A stretch of DNA of 64,000 bases from an uncultured Lachnospiraceae bacterium (GCA_902779395.1 CACZBK010000019.1:1-64000); one strand, 5' to 3'. Positions 15,824 through 25,456 are shown, counted from the stretch's first letter. A program made the numbers and translations. Notes: generated by a model from the sequence alone, not told the origin.

Positions 15824-17020
15824 TCAGTTGGTATAGTTATCAAAATATCCCTGAACCAGGACTACAGGGGTTCCCTTATCTCCCGATCCTGAAGTCAGGT
15901 CGCAGAGTGATCCGATAAGGTCGGTGAGCTGTCTGGGAGTGGTTCCCTCGCTGGCCATCTTGCCTACCAGATTTGCATCCTTTGCCCTGATGCTGTCGGA
16001 TATCGCCTTCTTGAGTTCCTCACCCGAAAGGTTTGCAAAATCATTGTCAGCAAGATATTTAAGCTTAAGCTCGTTGGGTGTTCCGACAAGTCCGTCGGTG
16101 AACGCAGGTGATACAACCGGATCCGCAAGTTCCCAGATCTTTCCCTGGGGATCTTTGAATGCGCCGTCGCCGTATACCATTACTTCTACATGCTTTCCGG
16201 TCTTGTCGAGCACTCTCTTCTGGATATCAAGTACCAGATCCTTACACTCTCTGGGGAAAAGCTTGACCGTATCTTCGGTAGCCTTGTTCGAACCCAGCAG
16301 ACCGTATTTTTCATTGCATCCGCTTCCGTTTACCGGAGCGTTCATTATCTCATCAAGACCAAATACCTTTTCGGCTCCGGCAGCCAGAAGTATCCTCTTT
16401 GTGCGGACTCTCGTATGGATATCGCAGTTGATAACATTCTTTGTATAGTCCAGTATCGCCTTAGCCCGATTTGCAAAGATTATCTCAACTTCGGCGCCTG
16501 CCTCTTTGATCAGGTCACTGTAATAAGCCACGTAATCCACTCCTGTGAACTCGTGCACCCCGTATCCGAAAAGCTCACGGTATTTTTCAAGGCTCAGCAC
16601 ATCACTGTAAGGATTAACGCCGGCCTCATCTATCTTATCTATATTGACAAGGCAGTTTCCCACCTCATCCGAAGGATAGGAAAGCATCAGCACTATCTTC
16701 TTCGCTCCCATAGCGATGCCCTTAAGACATATCGCGAAACGGTTGCGTGAAAGTATGGGAAAGATAACGCCGACGGTCTCTCCACCAAGTTTATTCTTAA
16801 CATCTTCCGCTATATCATTTACACTGCAGTAATTTCCCTGTGAACGAGCTACTACAGATTCGGTGATCGCTATGACATCACGGTCACGCATTGAGAAACC
16901 TTCCGAATCAGCTGCGCCCAGCACGCTGTCTGTCACTATCTGCGCCAGATCGTCGCCCTGACGGATTATAGGGCAGCGTATGCCTCTTGATACAGTACCT
17001 ACTCTTCTTTCTTCTGACAT
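15824..17020 (-). CDS. CofE-like gamma-glutamyl ligase family protein
   Basis: 398 residues from the ATG at 17018-17020 (AGGAGG 5 nt upstream). The protein resembles coenzyme F420-0:gamma-glutamyl ligase (CofE): an N-terminal block (DRDVIAITESVVARSQGN) and a middle with VYGDGAFKDP followed by DPVVSPAFTDGL, both containing the acidic residues that bind metal and GTP in the family. CofE adds glutamates to F420, which clostridia do not make, so the real substrate is open; related proteins in Lachnospiraceae are annotated only by similarity. A LysR gene is divergent from it and may control it. Confidence 0.75.
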   Translation of the reverse strand: MSEERRVGTVSRGIRCPIIRQGDDLAQIVTDSVLGAADSEGFSMRDRDVIAITESVVARSQGNYCSVNDIAEDVKNKLGGETVGVIFPILSRNRFAICLKGIAMGAKKIVLMLSYPSDEVGNCLVNIDKIDEAGVNPYSDVLSLEKYRELFGYGVHEFTGVDYVAYYSDLIKEAGAEVEIIFANRAKAILDYTKNVINCDIHTRVRTKRILLAAGAEKVFGLDEIMNAPVNGSGCNEKYGLLGSNKATEDTVKLFPRECKDLVLDIQKRVLDKTGKHVEVMVYGDGAFKDPQGKIWELADPVVSPAFTDGLVGTPNELKLKYLADNDFANLSGEELKKAISDSIRAKDANLVGKMASEGTTPRQLTDLIGSLCDLTSGSGDKGTPVVLVQGYFDNYTN

Positions 17021-17063
17021 TTTTTCCTCCTGTATACATTCCCCATTAAAACAATTGATGCAG

Positions 17064-17105
17064 CCGTTTTTCACTATTGAAAAAACGGACAATGATAATT
17101 ATAAT
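17064..17105 (+). promoter_or_regulatory. LysR promoter with inverted repeat
   Basis: TTGAAA at 17077-17082, a 17-bp spacer and TATAAT at 17100-17105 drive the LysR gene. An inverted repeat (CCGTTTTT at 17064-17071, AAAAACGG at 17081-17088) overlaps the -35 box and lies between the two divergent genes, a likely operator. Confidence 0.65.
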
Positions 17106-17180
17106 CAAAGCAGCAATATAAGTAAAACAGAATATTTTAATATCTGACATAAGTATTTTTAATATCTCAAAGGAGGTAAT

Positions 17181-18068
17181 ATGAAGGCCAAGCTGGAGCA
17201 TTATAAGATATTTAAGGCAGTTGCGGACAACGGTAACATCTCAACTACCGCCAAAGAACTGTACTTAAGCCAGTCTGCCATAAGCCAGTCAGTTAAGACC
17301 CTGGAGGATTCCCTTGGGGTAAAACTCTTTTCACGCACTCCAAGGGGCGTGCAGCTTACAAACGACGGTCATACGCTCTATGAATATGTATCCGGCGCGC
17401 TCTCGCTGCTGGAGACAGGCGAAGTGCGCCTCAACGAATCAAGGGAGCTGGTGCGCGGCGAACTTACCATAGGCGCCAGCAACACCCTGACAGAATGCTA
17501 TCTGTTAAAATACCTGAAACAGTATCACCGCATATATCCCGGAGTTAAGGTACGTATATTAAACGGCACTTCAAAGCGCGTTATGAGCTTTCTGAACAAC
17601 GGTACGGTAGATATAGCTTTTGCAACCACGAACGAAAGAGATAAACGCTTCGAATCCTATATGTGCTTTAAAACGCATACAGCATTCGTAGCTGCTGCAG
17701 ATTATCCCATCGACTTCTCAAAGACCTACAGCTTAAAGGAGATATCCTCCCTGCCCCTCATTCTCCTCGAAAAAGAGGCGGGATCACGCCGTTTCCTTGA
17801 GGATTGTTTTCTGAAAAAGGGACTGCGGCTGGAGCCGGAAATAGAACTGGCAAGCTACGAACTTCTTATATCGCTGGCCGGGATAGGTCTGGGAATAGCC
17901 GGTATCACCGAAGAATTTTCCGGAGAAGCACTGGATAAAGGCATAGTAAAGCGTCTTAACTTAAGCACCTCCCTTCCGGAGCGTGCCGTGAGCATGCTGT
18001 CCCCCAAAAACGGCGAAGTCAGCATGGCTGCCCGTAAATTCATGGAGCTGATACGCAGCGCGGATTAA
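17181..18068 (+). CDS. LysR-family transcriptional regulator
   Basis: 295 residues. The N-terminal winged helix is typical (FKAVADNGNISTTAKELYLSQSAISQSVKTLE, motif positions about 9-42), followed by a co-inducer-binding domain from about residue 90 (LTIGASNTLTECYL). AAAGGAGG lies 5 nt before the ATG. LysR proteins usually control a divergent gene; here that is the CofE-like ligase, with a shared 160-bp spacer. Confidence 0.92.
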   Translation: MKAKLEHYKIFKAVADNGNISTTAKELYLSQSAISQSVKTLEDSLGVKLFSRTPRGVQLTNDGHTLYEYVSGALSLLETGEVRLNESRELVRGELTIGASNTLTECYLLKYLKQYHRIYPGVKVRILNGTSKRVMSFLNNGTVDIAFATTNERDKRFESYMCFKTHTAFVAAADYPIDFSKTYSLKEISSLPLILLEKEAGSRRFLEDCFLKKGLRLEPEIELASYELLISLAGIGLGIAGITEEFSGEALDKGIVKRLNLSTSLPERAVSMLSPKNGEVSMAARKFMELIRSAD

Positions 18069-18127
18069 AAACCTGTTTTTATCGATCAATACCGTTCTGC
18101 CGATTTACTATACCCTGCCCGTTATGA

Positions 18128-18133
18128 TATAAT
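18128..18133 (+). promoter_or_regulatory. Extended -10 promoter of the HAD operon
   Basis: TATAAT preceded by TGA, with a weak -35 (TTACTA, 17-bp spacer). About 80 nt of leader precede the ATG at 18217. Confidence 0.55.
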
Positions 18134-18216
18134 CCTGTAATGTAAGGATCTGTCTGTTTACAGCCGTTACAGTAACACTCAGTAACAGCTTTAACGGCCG
18201 CAATAGGAGTTATTTT

Positions 18217-18714
18217 ATGAGAATTTCTTTTGATCTGGATGAGGTACTGTTTGTCGATCCCGATACTTTCGATACCGAGCCCCCTCTGCGTTTCCCCTTA
18301 AACCGTGTGTTCAGCGAACGTCTCCGGAAGGGCACGGTAGATCTGATCCACGAGCTCCAGTCCCGTGGGTTTGAAGTCTGGATATATACTTCATCTTTCC
18401 GCGCTGATGTCTATATCCGTAATCTTTTCAGGCATTACGGAATTAAGTTCAACGGTATCATCAATGGCTACAGGCATAATGCCGAGGTACAGCGCGGCCG
18501 GAGCGAGATATTGCCCCAGAAGATGCCCGGCCACTACCACATATCACTGCATGTGGATGACGAAGAAGCTATCATCGCCAATGCCCGCAGCTTTGGTTTT
18601 AAAGTCTTAAGGGTATGCGAACCCGACGAACACTGGGCAGAAAAAGTCCTGGCAGAAGCAGACCGGATACGCAAGCTTGAAGAAGCGGCTGAAAGGCAAA
18701 GGAGGGGCAGATGA
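18217..18714 (+). CDS. HAD-like hydrolase family protein
   Basis: 165 residues. The N-terminus FDLDEVLFVD has the two Asp of HAD motif I, WIYTSSFR is motif II (Thr/Ser), and HVDDEE resembles motif IV with its acidic pair. The fold is that of a small phosphatase without a large cap domain; the substrate is unknown. It opens a three-gene unit: its stop overlaps the start of the next gene by 4 nt. Confidence 0.75.
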   Translation: MRISFDLDEVLFVDPDTFDTEPPLRFPLNRVFSERLRKGTVDLIHELQSRGFEVWIYTSSFRADVYIRNLFRHYGIKFNGIINGYRHNAEVQRGRSEILPQKMPGHYHISLHVDDEEAIIANARSFGFKVLRVCEPDEHWAEKVLAEADRIRKLEEAAERQRRGR

Positions 18715-19097
18715 GCTGGAGCAGTGATTTTCTTGAACGTGTCCGCAATGACATAAAAACATATAAAGACCGGCGGGACATGGTCAGAGTAAACATCCTC
18801 GTGCGGCTGATGGTGCATAAGCTTCCGCCCGAAATGCTTAGGCCCAACCCGGACGATGAATTTACTTTTGACAATATCGGACCTAACGAACGTATTATAC
18901 AGGGTTATTGTGAAGTAATACGCAGAAACCAGCGATATGATGAGGATATATTTCCCGAGCCTATCATAATACAGAGGATGCAGATCGGAGGATACATGAT
19001 ACTTAACGGCCATCACCGCTGGGCCGCCGCCCTGCACGAAAAGATCCCTCTGGTACGTGTAGCTGTAGTAAATCCCCGGAAAAAAGGAGATAAATAA
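18711..19097 (+). CDS. ParB/sulfiredoxin-fold protein
   Basis: 128 residues. The C-terminal half contains the hallmark of the ParB/Srx fold: IIIQRMQIGGYMILNGHHRW followed by an Ala-rich helix, equivalent to the G-x-x-(I/L)-x-(N/D)-GHHR motif that binds and hydrolyses nucleotides (CTP or ATP). The HTH domain of chromosome-partition ParB is absent, so it is a stand-alone member. Coupled by ATGA overlap to the HAD gene before it and directly followed by the membrane protein gene. Confidence 0.7.
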   Translation: MSWSSDFLERVRNDIKTYKDRRDMVRVNILVRLMVHKLPPEMLRPNPDDEFTFDNIGPNERIIQGYCEVIRRNQRYDEDIFPEPIIIQRMQIGGYMILNGHHRWAAALHEKIPLVRVAVVNPRKKGDK

Positions 19098-19586
19098 ATG
19101 AAGGATAACAGCTTAAAAAGATTCATCAAAGTCATTCTCCTGATCGGAGCCGGCTTTCTGATAAATGATATCATAGAGCTCGCCATACGTTACTTTAAAG
19201 AGCGCATAGCCCTGCGTGACTATATCGAAAAAGAGTTAGATAAACGCTCTAAAACAGATCCTTCCAAAAGCAGCCTGCGGGACGTTGAACGCATGGCTGA
19301 ATACGTCGAAGCGATGCTGTTAAAAAACGGTGCCGAGCAGGTCTTTACCTCCGGCGAGGAAAAATACAAACTAAGACGAACATATAAATTTAACGGCGCA
19401 TACTATCGCATGAGCATCTCTGAGATCGATGGCGAACCCTTCCTTATCGCCAATGCCACAGATGATTCCGAATACGCCGATATAGGCATCATGGAGGAGA
19501 TCGGCGCCTTCTCACCTGCCCTGTCCGAAAGCGAGCTTGAACACGAGGTCCGCTGCCTTCTGGAGCTCGAAGACTATGAAGTGTGA
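19098..19586 (+). CDS. Membrane-anchored hypothetical protein
   Basis: 162 residues: one N-terminal membrane helix (FIKVILLIGAGFLINDII), a charged helical region, then a soluble domain with EEKYKLRRTYKFNGAYYRMS. Not recognised. It starts directly after the stop of the ParB-like gene and ends inside a terminator, so it closes a three-gene operon (HAD, ParB-like, membrane protein). Confidence 0.75.
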   Translation: MKDNSLKRFIKVILLIGAGFLINDIIELAIRYFKERIALRDYIEKELDKRSKTDPSKSSLRDVERMAEYVEAMLLKNGAEQVFTSGEEKYKLRRTYKFNGAYYRMSISEIDGEPFLIANATDDSEYADIGIMEEIGAFSPALSESELEHEVRCLLELEDYEV

Positions 19587-19620
19587 GGACAGAAGGACCG
19601 TCCCCCTGTCCTCTTTTTTT
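19585..19620 (+). terminator. Rho-independent terminator of the HAD operon
   Basis: GAGGACAG (19585-19592) pairs with CTGTCCTC (19606-19613), followed by seven T. The hairpin starts inside the stop codon of the membrane protein gene. Its GGACCGTCCCCC core resembles a hairpin near 39930. Confidence 0.85.
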
Positions 19621-19624
19621 GCAT

Positions 19625-19653
19625 TTGAATATATACAGGTCTTATATTATAAT
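19625..19653 (+). promoter_or_regulatory. Promoter of purB
   Basis: TTGAAT (19625-19630), a 17-bp spacer, TATAAT (19648-19653), 45 bp before the purB ATG. It begins 5 bp after the T-run of the previous terminator. Confidence 0.75.
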
Positions 19654-19698
19654 GTGCTCGTTGTTTTTTAGAATAATGATCCTAAGGAGGAGAGATAA

Positions 19699-21135
19699 AT
19701 GCCTACAGACATCTACACAAGTCCCTTATCCGAGCGCTATGCCGGAAAGGACATGCAGTACATTTTTTCACAGGATATGAAATTCAGGACCTGGCGCCGT
19801 TTATGGATAGCCCTGGCCGAAACAGAGATGGAGCTGGGCCTTACTCAGATCACTCCCGAGATGATCGAAGAGCTCAAAGCCAATAAAGACAATATCAACT
19901 ATGATGATGCCCGTGCACGCGAAAAAGAAGTACGCCATGATGTAATGAGCCATGTATATGCATACGGCCTGCAGTGTCCCAAGGCAAAGGGCATAATCCA
20001 TCTGGGCGCAACCTCCTGCTATGTGGGTGATAACACCGATATCATAGTGATGAAAGAAGCACTTAAGCTGATAAAGAAAAAGCTCGTGTGCGTTATCGAT
20101 GAACTTGCTAAATTTGCCAGGGAATACAAGGATCTGCCCACTCTGGCATTTACCCATTTCCAGCCTGCTCAGCCTACCACGGTCGGCAAGCGTGCTACCC
20201 TCTGGATCAACGAATTCATGATAGATCTGGAGGATCTTAATTATGTATCAGGCAGCTTAAAGCTCTTAGGCTCAAAGGGTACCACCGGTACACAGGCCAG
20301 CTTCCGTGAGCTGTTTAACGATGACGATGATACCATCGATAAGATCGATCCGATGATCGCAGAAAAGATGGGCTTTGAGTCCTGCTATCCCGTTTCCGGA
20401 CAGACCTATTCACGCAAGGTTGACACCCGTGTTCTCAACATACTTGCAGGCATTGCTGCTTCAGCCCACAAGATGAGTAACGACATCCGCCTGCTCCAGC
20501 ATTTAAAGGAGGTTGAGGAACCCTTCGAAAAGTCACAGATTGGTTCTTCCGCTATGGCTTACAAGCGCAATCCCATGAGAAGCGAGCGCATCGCTTCCCT
20601 TTCAAGATATGTGATAATCGACGCTTTGAACCCTGCGATCACTTCCGCTACTCAGTGGTTTGAGCGCACACTGGATGATTCCGCAAACAAGCGCATCTCC
20701 ATCGCCGAAGCTTTCCTTGCAACAGACGGTATCCTTGAGCTCTGCCTTAACGTAGTGGACGGACTGGTTGTTAATGATAAGGTGGTCAACAAGCATCTGA
20801 TGGCTGAACTGCCCTTCATGGCTACAGAGAATCTGATGATGGATGCCGTAAAGGCCGGCGGCGACAGACAGGAAATGCACGAAGAAGTGCGCAGGCTCTC
20901 CATGGAAGCAGGAAAGCATATCAAGCAGGAAGGCAAAGACAACGATCTGCTGGATCTGATCGCAGCCGATCCCAAGTTCAATACCACAAAGGAAGCCCTG
21001 GAAGCAAAGATGAATCCCGCCGATTATGTGGGCCGCTCACCCAGACAGGTTGAAGTTTACCTTCGTGACTTCGTACAGCCCGTACTTGATGCCAATAAGG
21101 AACTGCTGGGCGCCAAGGGCGTGGTAAGCGTATAA
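19699..21135 (+). CDS. purB: Adenylosuccinate lyase
   Basis: 478 residues. Fumarase/aspartase-superfamily markers are present: HLGATSCYVGDN, the catalytic-His region THFQPAQPTT and the signature GSSAMAYKRNPMRSE. PurB cleaves SAICAR to AICAR and adenylosuccinate to AMP, both with release of fumarate. The length is that of the longer clostridial/eukaryotic-like class. The start has AAGGAGG with good spacing. It converges with purC, whose product feeds it, across a shared terminator. Confidence 0.96.
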   Translation: MPTDIYTSPLSERYAGKDMQYIFSQDMKFRTWRRLWIALAETEMELGLTQITPEMIEELKANKDNINYDDARAREKEVRHDVMSHVYAYGLQCPKAKGIIHLGATSCYVGDNTDIIVMKEALKLIKKKLVCVIDELAKFAREYKDLPTLAFTHFQPAQPTTVGKRATLWINEFMIDLEDLNYVSGSLKLLGSKGTTGTQASFRELFNDDDDTIDKIDPMIAEKMGFESCYPVSGQTYSRKVDTRVLNILAGIAASAHKMSNDIRLLQHLKEVEEPFEKSQIGSSAMAYKRNPMRSERIASLSRYVIIDALNPAITSATQWFERTLDDSANKRISIAEAFLATDGILELCLNVVDGLVVNDKVVNKHLMAELPFMATENLMMDAVKAGGDRQEMHEEVRRLSMEAGKHIKQEGKDNDLLDLIAADPKFNTTKEALEAKMNPADYVGRSPRQVEVYLRDFVQPVLDANKELLGAKGVVSV

Positions 21136-21162
21136 GAAACAGTCATCATTCCGAAATTAAAA

Positions 21163-21193
21163 AAGTCATCCTGAGCAAAGCTCAGGATGACTT
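21163..21193. terminator. Bidirectional terminator between purB and purC
   Basis: A perfect 14-bp stem (AAGTCATCCTGAGC and complement) around the loop AAA, with T-runs on both strands. It serves the two convergent genes. Confidence 0.92.
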
Positions 21194-21205
21194 TTTTATT
21201 ACTTC

Positions 21206-22069
21206 TTATACCTCAAGTTCCTTTCCGGTCAACAGGCGGTATGCTTCAAGATATTTCTCGATGGTCTTCTGCTCTACTTCTGCAGGCAGCTTCCAGTCGT
21301 GCTCGTTGCTCTTGGGCCAGTCACGGGCGAACTGCTTGTCAAAGGAAGGCTGGCTCTTGCCTGCTTCATAGCCTTCTACAGGCCAGAAACGTGAGCTGTC
21401 GGGCGTGAGCATCTCGTCACCGATGATGATCTCGCCGTTCTCATCCAGACCGAACTCAAACTTGGTGTCGGCAATGATGATGCCCTTACTGCGTGCGTAA
21501 TCCGCACATTTCACATACAGCGCTATGGTATAGTCGCGAAGCTTCTTTGCATATTCCTCTCCCTTGCCGGGGAATTCTTTTTCAAGTACTTCGATGGATC
21601 TCTCATAGGAGATATTCTCATCGTGATCACCTATCTCAGCCTTGGTGCTGGGAGTGTAGATGGGCTCAGGCAGCTTCTCGGATTCCTTAAGCCCTTCAGG
21701 CAGTTTAATGCCGCATACCGTGCCGTCCTTCTGATAGCTTGCCCAGCCGCTGCCGGTGATATATCCGCGGACTATGCACTCGATGGGCAGCATCGTAAGC
21801 TTCTTGCACATCATGCTCTTGCCTTTGAATTCCGGCTTTCTGAAGAATTCGGGCATATCATTTACATCCGTGCTTATCATGTGATTCTTTACGATGTCAC
21901 CGGTCATATCAAACCAGAACTTCGACATCTGGGTAAGCACCGTACCCTTCTTTTCGATGATGTTCTTGAGGATCACGTCAAAGCAGCTGATCCTGTCCGT
22001 TGCTACCATGATAAGGCTGTCGCCGTTATCATAGATCTCTCTTACCTTGCCTTCTTTAATGGGTTTCAT
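21206..22069 (-). CDS. purC: SAICAR synthetase (phosphoribosylaminoimidazole-succinocarboxamide synthase)
   Basis: 287 residues. It begins [22 protein letters not shown], and has the [10 protein letters not shown] and ADTKFEFG motifs of PurC. PurC joins CAIR and aspartate with ATP; its product is the substrate of PurB. At 287 aa it is the longer class also seen in yeast, not the 240-aa Bacillus type. The gene starts 17 nt after the coiled-coil membrane protein gene on the same strand, with no terminator between, so it may be transcribed together with the module upstream. Confidence 0.96.
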   Translation of the reverse strand: MKPIKEGKVREIYDNGDSLIMVATDRISCFDVILKNIIEKKGTVLTQMSKFWFDMTGDIVKNHMISTDVNDMPEFFRKPEFKGKSMMCKKLTMLPIECIVRGYITGSGWASYQKDGTVCGIKLPEGLKESEKLPEPIYTPSTKAEIGDHDENISYERSIEVLEKEFPGKGEEYAKKLRDYTIALYVKCADYARSKGIIIADTKFEFGLDENGEIIIGDEMLTPDSSRFWPVEGYEAGKSQPSFDKQFARDWPKSNEHDWKLPAEVEQKTIEKYLEAYRLLTGKELEV

Positions 22070-22086
22070 TTGTTTCCTCCTCCTGA

Positions 22087-23289
22087 TTAATTAGCATCAT
22101 ATCTCTTCACTATCCCCTCAACTTCATCAGCATATTGAGGATAAGCCATTACCAGATCCTTTATCTTATCCTGGGCACGCCCGGTGATCTGCTTATTGTA
22201 TTCAAGATGTTCCCGCAGCTTGCCGCGCCTGCCTATCAGCGCATGCCGCACTTCCACCATCTCCCTCGGATCGACCAGAGCCCTTACCTGTCTGGTCCAT
22301 ATCTCCGGGTCCTTTATCCCGCATTTACGCAAGGTGTCCGTAAGCTTTTCGTAATAATACTCCAGATCCTGCCTGAGGCGCTCATCTTTTATCCTGGCAT
22401 TTGTCACTTCAATGTAATCTGCCCAGTCCGCTTCCAGGTCTTTTGAAGAGTCCACATCATATTTATTATACATATACGAAAGCAGATTGGTATTATTAAC
22501 ATAGCGGATCTTCACTGTATTATGCAGCACGATGATCTTGTCTCTGGCTTTCTGCAGAAGCTTGATCTCTTTAGATGCATCCTGGTATTTAACAAACATC
22601 ACTGTAAGCGCTATCGCCCCTGCGCCGCCTGTCATCATATATCCCCAGCTCACATCCATACCGAATGCGTATTGTAACACAGCAAGAAGCAGAATTGCAA
22701 ATATAACTGCAACAGCGATTATCACCGCTACACCCCTGCTGTTGGAAAGAGTGACCACCGCTTCCTTCATCTGATATCGGTTAGATGCTTTTTCCGCTTC
22801 CATTTTTCGCAGATCCATCTTCACCAGACGCCTGTAACTCTCTGCCTCTTTCATCTTTTCTATGGCAGCGGGTATAGCATCTTCATACCGTTTCAAAAGC
22901 TCCAGCCTGTAATCATCAAGGATGCCGGCATCCTCATACGCCTGCCTTCTTTCCTTTTCAAGCTTTTCTATCCTCTGGGCCTGGGCACTTATATTATCCT
23001 TCATGTCCCCGACAAGTGAATCTATCTCTTCAGTATCTTTTAAAAGAGCAGTCACGGCATCATATTCACTCTGATACTGTTCCACCTTTCCCGCAGCTTC
23101 ACTCATCTGCTGCAGTGCTTCAAGAACATATACCGTGCGGGTATCCGCATCATTAAAATATCCTGCGCCTCTTGAGGAAACAGGTTTATCATCTTCCAGC
23201 GACTTCTCATCCCATTCTTCCTCATCTTCTTCATAGTCGCCGAAAAACCAGTTATGCCATTTTTCTTTCAGTTTTTGAAAGAATCCCAT
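22087..23289 (-). CDS. Coiled-coil membrane protein of the DUF5716/5717 module
   Basis: 400 residues, not recognised as a named family. An acidic N-terminus ([11 protein letters not shown]), a long coiled coil from about 60 to 175, two adjacent membrane helices around 188-235 ([20 protein letters not shown] and a following [17 protein letters not shown]), then a second helical, charged region to the end. The two helices would place both coiled coils in the cytoplasm. It is the fourth gene of a compact unit (3 nt after the TPR gene) and could be the membrane anchor of a complex formed with the neighbouring proteins. Confidence 0.75.
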   Translation of the reverse strand: MGFFQKLKEKWHNWFFGDYEEDEEEWDEKSLEDDKPVSSRGAGYFNDADTRTVYVLEALQQMSEAAGKVEQYQSEYDAVTALLKDTEEIDSLVGDMKDNISAQAQRIEKLEKERRQAYEDAGILDDYRLELLKRYEDAIPAAIEKMKEAESYRRLVKMDLRKMEAEKASNRYQMKEAVVTLSNSRGVAVIIAVAVIFAILLLAVLQYAFGMDVSWGYMMTGGAGAIALTVMFVKYQDASKEIKLLQKARDKIIVLHNTVKIRYVNNTNLLSYMYNKYDVDSSKDLEADWADYIEVTNARIKDERLRQDLEYYYEKLTDTLRKCGIKDPEIWTRQVRALVDPREMVEVRHALIGRRGKLREHLEYNKQITGRAQDKIKDLVMAYPQYADEVEGIVKRYDAN

Positions 23290-23292
23290 CTG

Positions 23293-24129
23293 CTACTCCG
23301 ACATGTATTTTCTGTATCTGTCCTTCTCGTACTGTAAAAAAGACGTCGCATCACGCAGATACTCACTCCTGTCGCTTCCCATCCGAAGTTTTCTCAGACT
23401 ATCGGCGATCCCGCCCCTTTGGGAACCTTTATAGTCATTTTTTGCCTGCTGTAAGGCGTCCTCAACTTTTGCGGATACGGATGTATCCATCTTCAGCGAA
23501 GACAGATATTCAAGATATTCCCCGTCCGTAAGCTGCATGCGCTTTGCAGCAAGATGCCCGAACATTGCTTCCTCGGAATTCTCTGTCTCATAAGATCTCA
23601 TATAAAAATCAGCCGCTTCTTCATAGCAGAAGAGCTTTGCGTAAACAACGCCAAGATTAATATATATACGGCTCAGCTGATGTGTATCGGGCCCATCCTG
23701 CTCCATGAGCAGAAGTCTCTCATAAGTTTTAAGCGCCGGTACAAAATTCCCGCCGCGCAGGAAATAATCCGCCAGCACCATAAGGCGTCCGGTTTCAGGC
23801 ATACTGCGATTGGCTCTGATCACTCTGCCGATACGCTTAAGCTCTTCTTCATCCACATAATCGGCAGCATTTAATATTTCCGCCACAAAGCTTTCCATTT
23901 TCACACTCTGACGGCGCACTATCCTTAATCTGGATGCCAGATCCTTAAGACCGCATTCATCTCCCACCCAGTCTATCAATTCGTTGGACTCAAAAGAATC
24001 ATCCAGAAGATCTGCATTTTCGCAGATATAATAACAGAGCTCTTCCAGGCACCAAACCCTTATATATGTATTTTTAATGATCAGCGGCTCCGAAGCATAC
24101 CGGCCCACGCATTGATGGATACCTGTCAA
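23293..24129 (-). CDS. TPR-repeat protein (DUF2225-like)
   Basis: 278 residues, soluble. The middle holds TPR-like helical pairs (MVLADYFLRGGNFVPALKTYERL and YINLGVVYAKLFCYEEAADFY), the kind of scaffold that binds partner proteins. The N-terminal 90 residues look like a separate small domain (RVWCLEELCYYICENADLLDD). It sits 10 nt after the Hsp70/actin-like gene and 3 nt before the coiled-coil membrane gene, so the four proteins are made together. Exact role unknown. Confidence 0.72.
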   Translation of the reverse strand: MTGIHQCVGRYASEPLIIKNTYIRVWCLEELCYYICENADLLDDSFESNELIDWVGDECGLKDLASRLRIVRRQSVKMESFVAEILNAADYVDEEELKRIGRVIRANRSMPETGRLMVLADYFLRGGNFVPALKTYERLLLMEQDGPDTHQLSRIYINLGVVYAKLFCYEEAADFYMRSYETENSEEAMFGHLAAKRMQLTDGEYLEYLSSLKMDTSVSAKVEDALQQAKNDYKGSQRGGIADSLRKLRMGSDRSEYLRDATSFLQYEKDRYRKYMSE

Positions 24130-24139
24130 TTCTTTTTCC

Positions 24140-25456
24140 TCATGATATTACAAAACTGCTTTCCCATTCCAGTCCCGAAGGAGGGAAGATCTCACCAAAC
24201 CCCATATCAGTAACTATAACGTTTACTTTAGTCTCTGAAAGCATCGAAAGCTTCAGATGGATCCTTGTAGCACGTCTCTGTCTCCTTGGCAATCCCGTAA
24301 GATACATCGGTACAACCTTCGGATTTTTTCCGTTCAGCGGAGTAACTATAAAATCCAGCCTGTCTCCCGGGTCCATCATCAGTTCACATTCTTTTGCACT
24401 GTCATACCAGTTCCTGCCGGCATCAAGAAGCGCCATATACGCTTCCTCTCCGCTGCGCACGACACTCATTCCGATATTCGCCTTCAGCTTATCCTCTCCC
24501 AGGAAAACGCACATCTTTTCCGCATCGGAAGGTTCCAGCTTCTCTCTCGCACCATAGCAGGCACCTTTACTGAAAAGATTATTTCCTTTAAATGCCCTTC
24601 GTCCTTTGCATATATACTTAAGGCTCTCGCTGCACCAGTCACCTTCGAAGCCGTCTCCCAGAAGGTATACGGCCGATACCCTCCTGCCGTCAAGATTCCC
24701 GTACAGTATCTGATAAAACTCCGTATCTTTCTTATTCTTCCTGCCCTCGGCATTTTTTACGCCTTCCAGATCCTCAGGCACAAAATCTTCATATATCCTC
24801 TCCTGCATTATAACCACATGAGGTCTGGTCTGTATGTTCTCGGAAAAAAGCGTGAGCTTAAGTCCGCCTGAGCGCAGATCACATATACACACATCTGCCG
24901 AACGCACATCCATGCTCTGGTGCATGATAAAATGATATGCACTCTCGGAATGACTCTGGAAAAAAACTCTCTCCGGCTTCAGCCTCAGCGTTTTTACCAC
25001 CTGGCCTAATATAGCTATCATCTGCTCATCAGGTTCTTCAACGGTAATCACAATAGCTGCCACCTTTTCCAGCGGTGCCTTGGAATACAGCCTCGACAGG
25101 CACTTGCGTATAAAAAGTGCCAGAAGATCCACCGGATTGTAATCCACTGTTTCCACTTCAACGGGCCTGCCGTTCCTTGCACGTTCCACAAGCCGGTCCA
25201 CAGGAAATGCCTCATCGGCAGAACTCAGCTCCAGAGCTTCCTCTCCATATGTCCAGGTACTCTCTCCGTATTTCTTTGCCAGCATGGTGGGAATACACAG
25301 CCTGTCAGTCCCTGCGATAAGACTGGGTGTCACCGGTTCTTCACTGCCGCAGGCATAACTTACCTGCGAAAACTCGTCGCTAAGGTCGATCCCGATATAA
25401 TAGCGGTCCTTCCCGGCATTATTGATCATATTTTTAATACTGCCGATCGCCGCCAT
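24140..25456 (-). CDS. Hsp70/actin-fold-like protein (DUF5716-type)
   Basis: 438 residues. The N-terminus YIGIDLSDEFSQVSY matches the first phosphate loop of the actin/Hsp70 ATPase fold, and later blocks (AAIVITVEEPD, then VCICDLRSGGLKLTLF, and AVYLLGDGFEGDW) fit the second phosphate and adenosine positions of that fold. The C-terminal 120 residues form a beta-rich domain. I recall such proteins as DUF5716 in Lachnospiraceae, next to DUF5717. Its ATG overlaps the stop of the 1192-aa gene (TAATG), so the two are translationally coupled. Function is undescribed as far as I know; chaperone-like or filament-like activity is inference. Confidence 0.72.
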   Translation of the reverse strand: MAAIGSIKNMINNAGKDRYYIGIDLSDEFSQVSYACGSEEPVTPSLIAGTDRLCIPTMLAKKYGESTWTYGEEALELSSADEAFPVDRLVERARNGRPVEVETVDYNPVDLLALFIRKCLSRLYSKAPLEKVAAIVITVEEPDEQMIAILGQVVKTLRLKPERVFFQSHSESAYHFIMHQSMDVRSADVCICDLRSGGLKLTLFSENIQTRPHVVIMQERIYEDFVPEDLEGVKNAEGRKNKKDTEFYQILYGNLDGRRVSAVYLLGDGFEGDWCSESLKYICKGRRAFKGNNLFSKGACYGAREKLEPSDAEKMCVFLGEDKLKANIGMSVVRSGEEAYMALLDAGRNWYDSAKECELMMDPGDRLDFIVTPLNGKNPKVVPMYLTGLPRRQRRATRIHLKLSMLSETKVNVIVTDMGFGEIFPPSGLEWESSFVIS

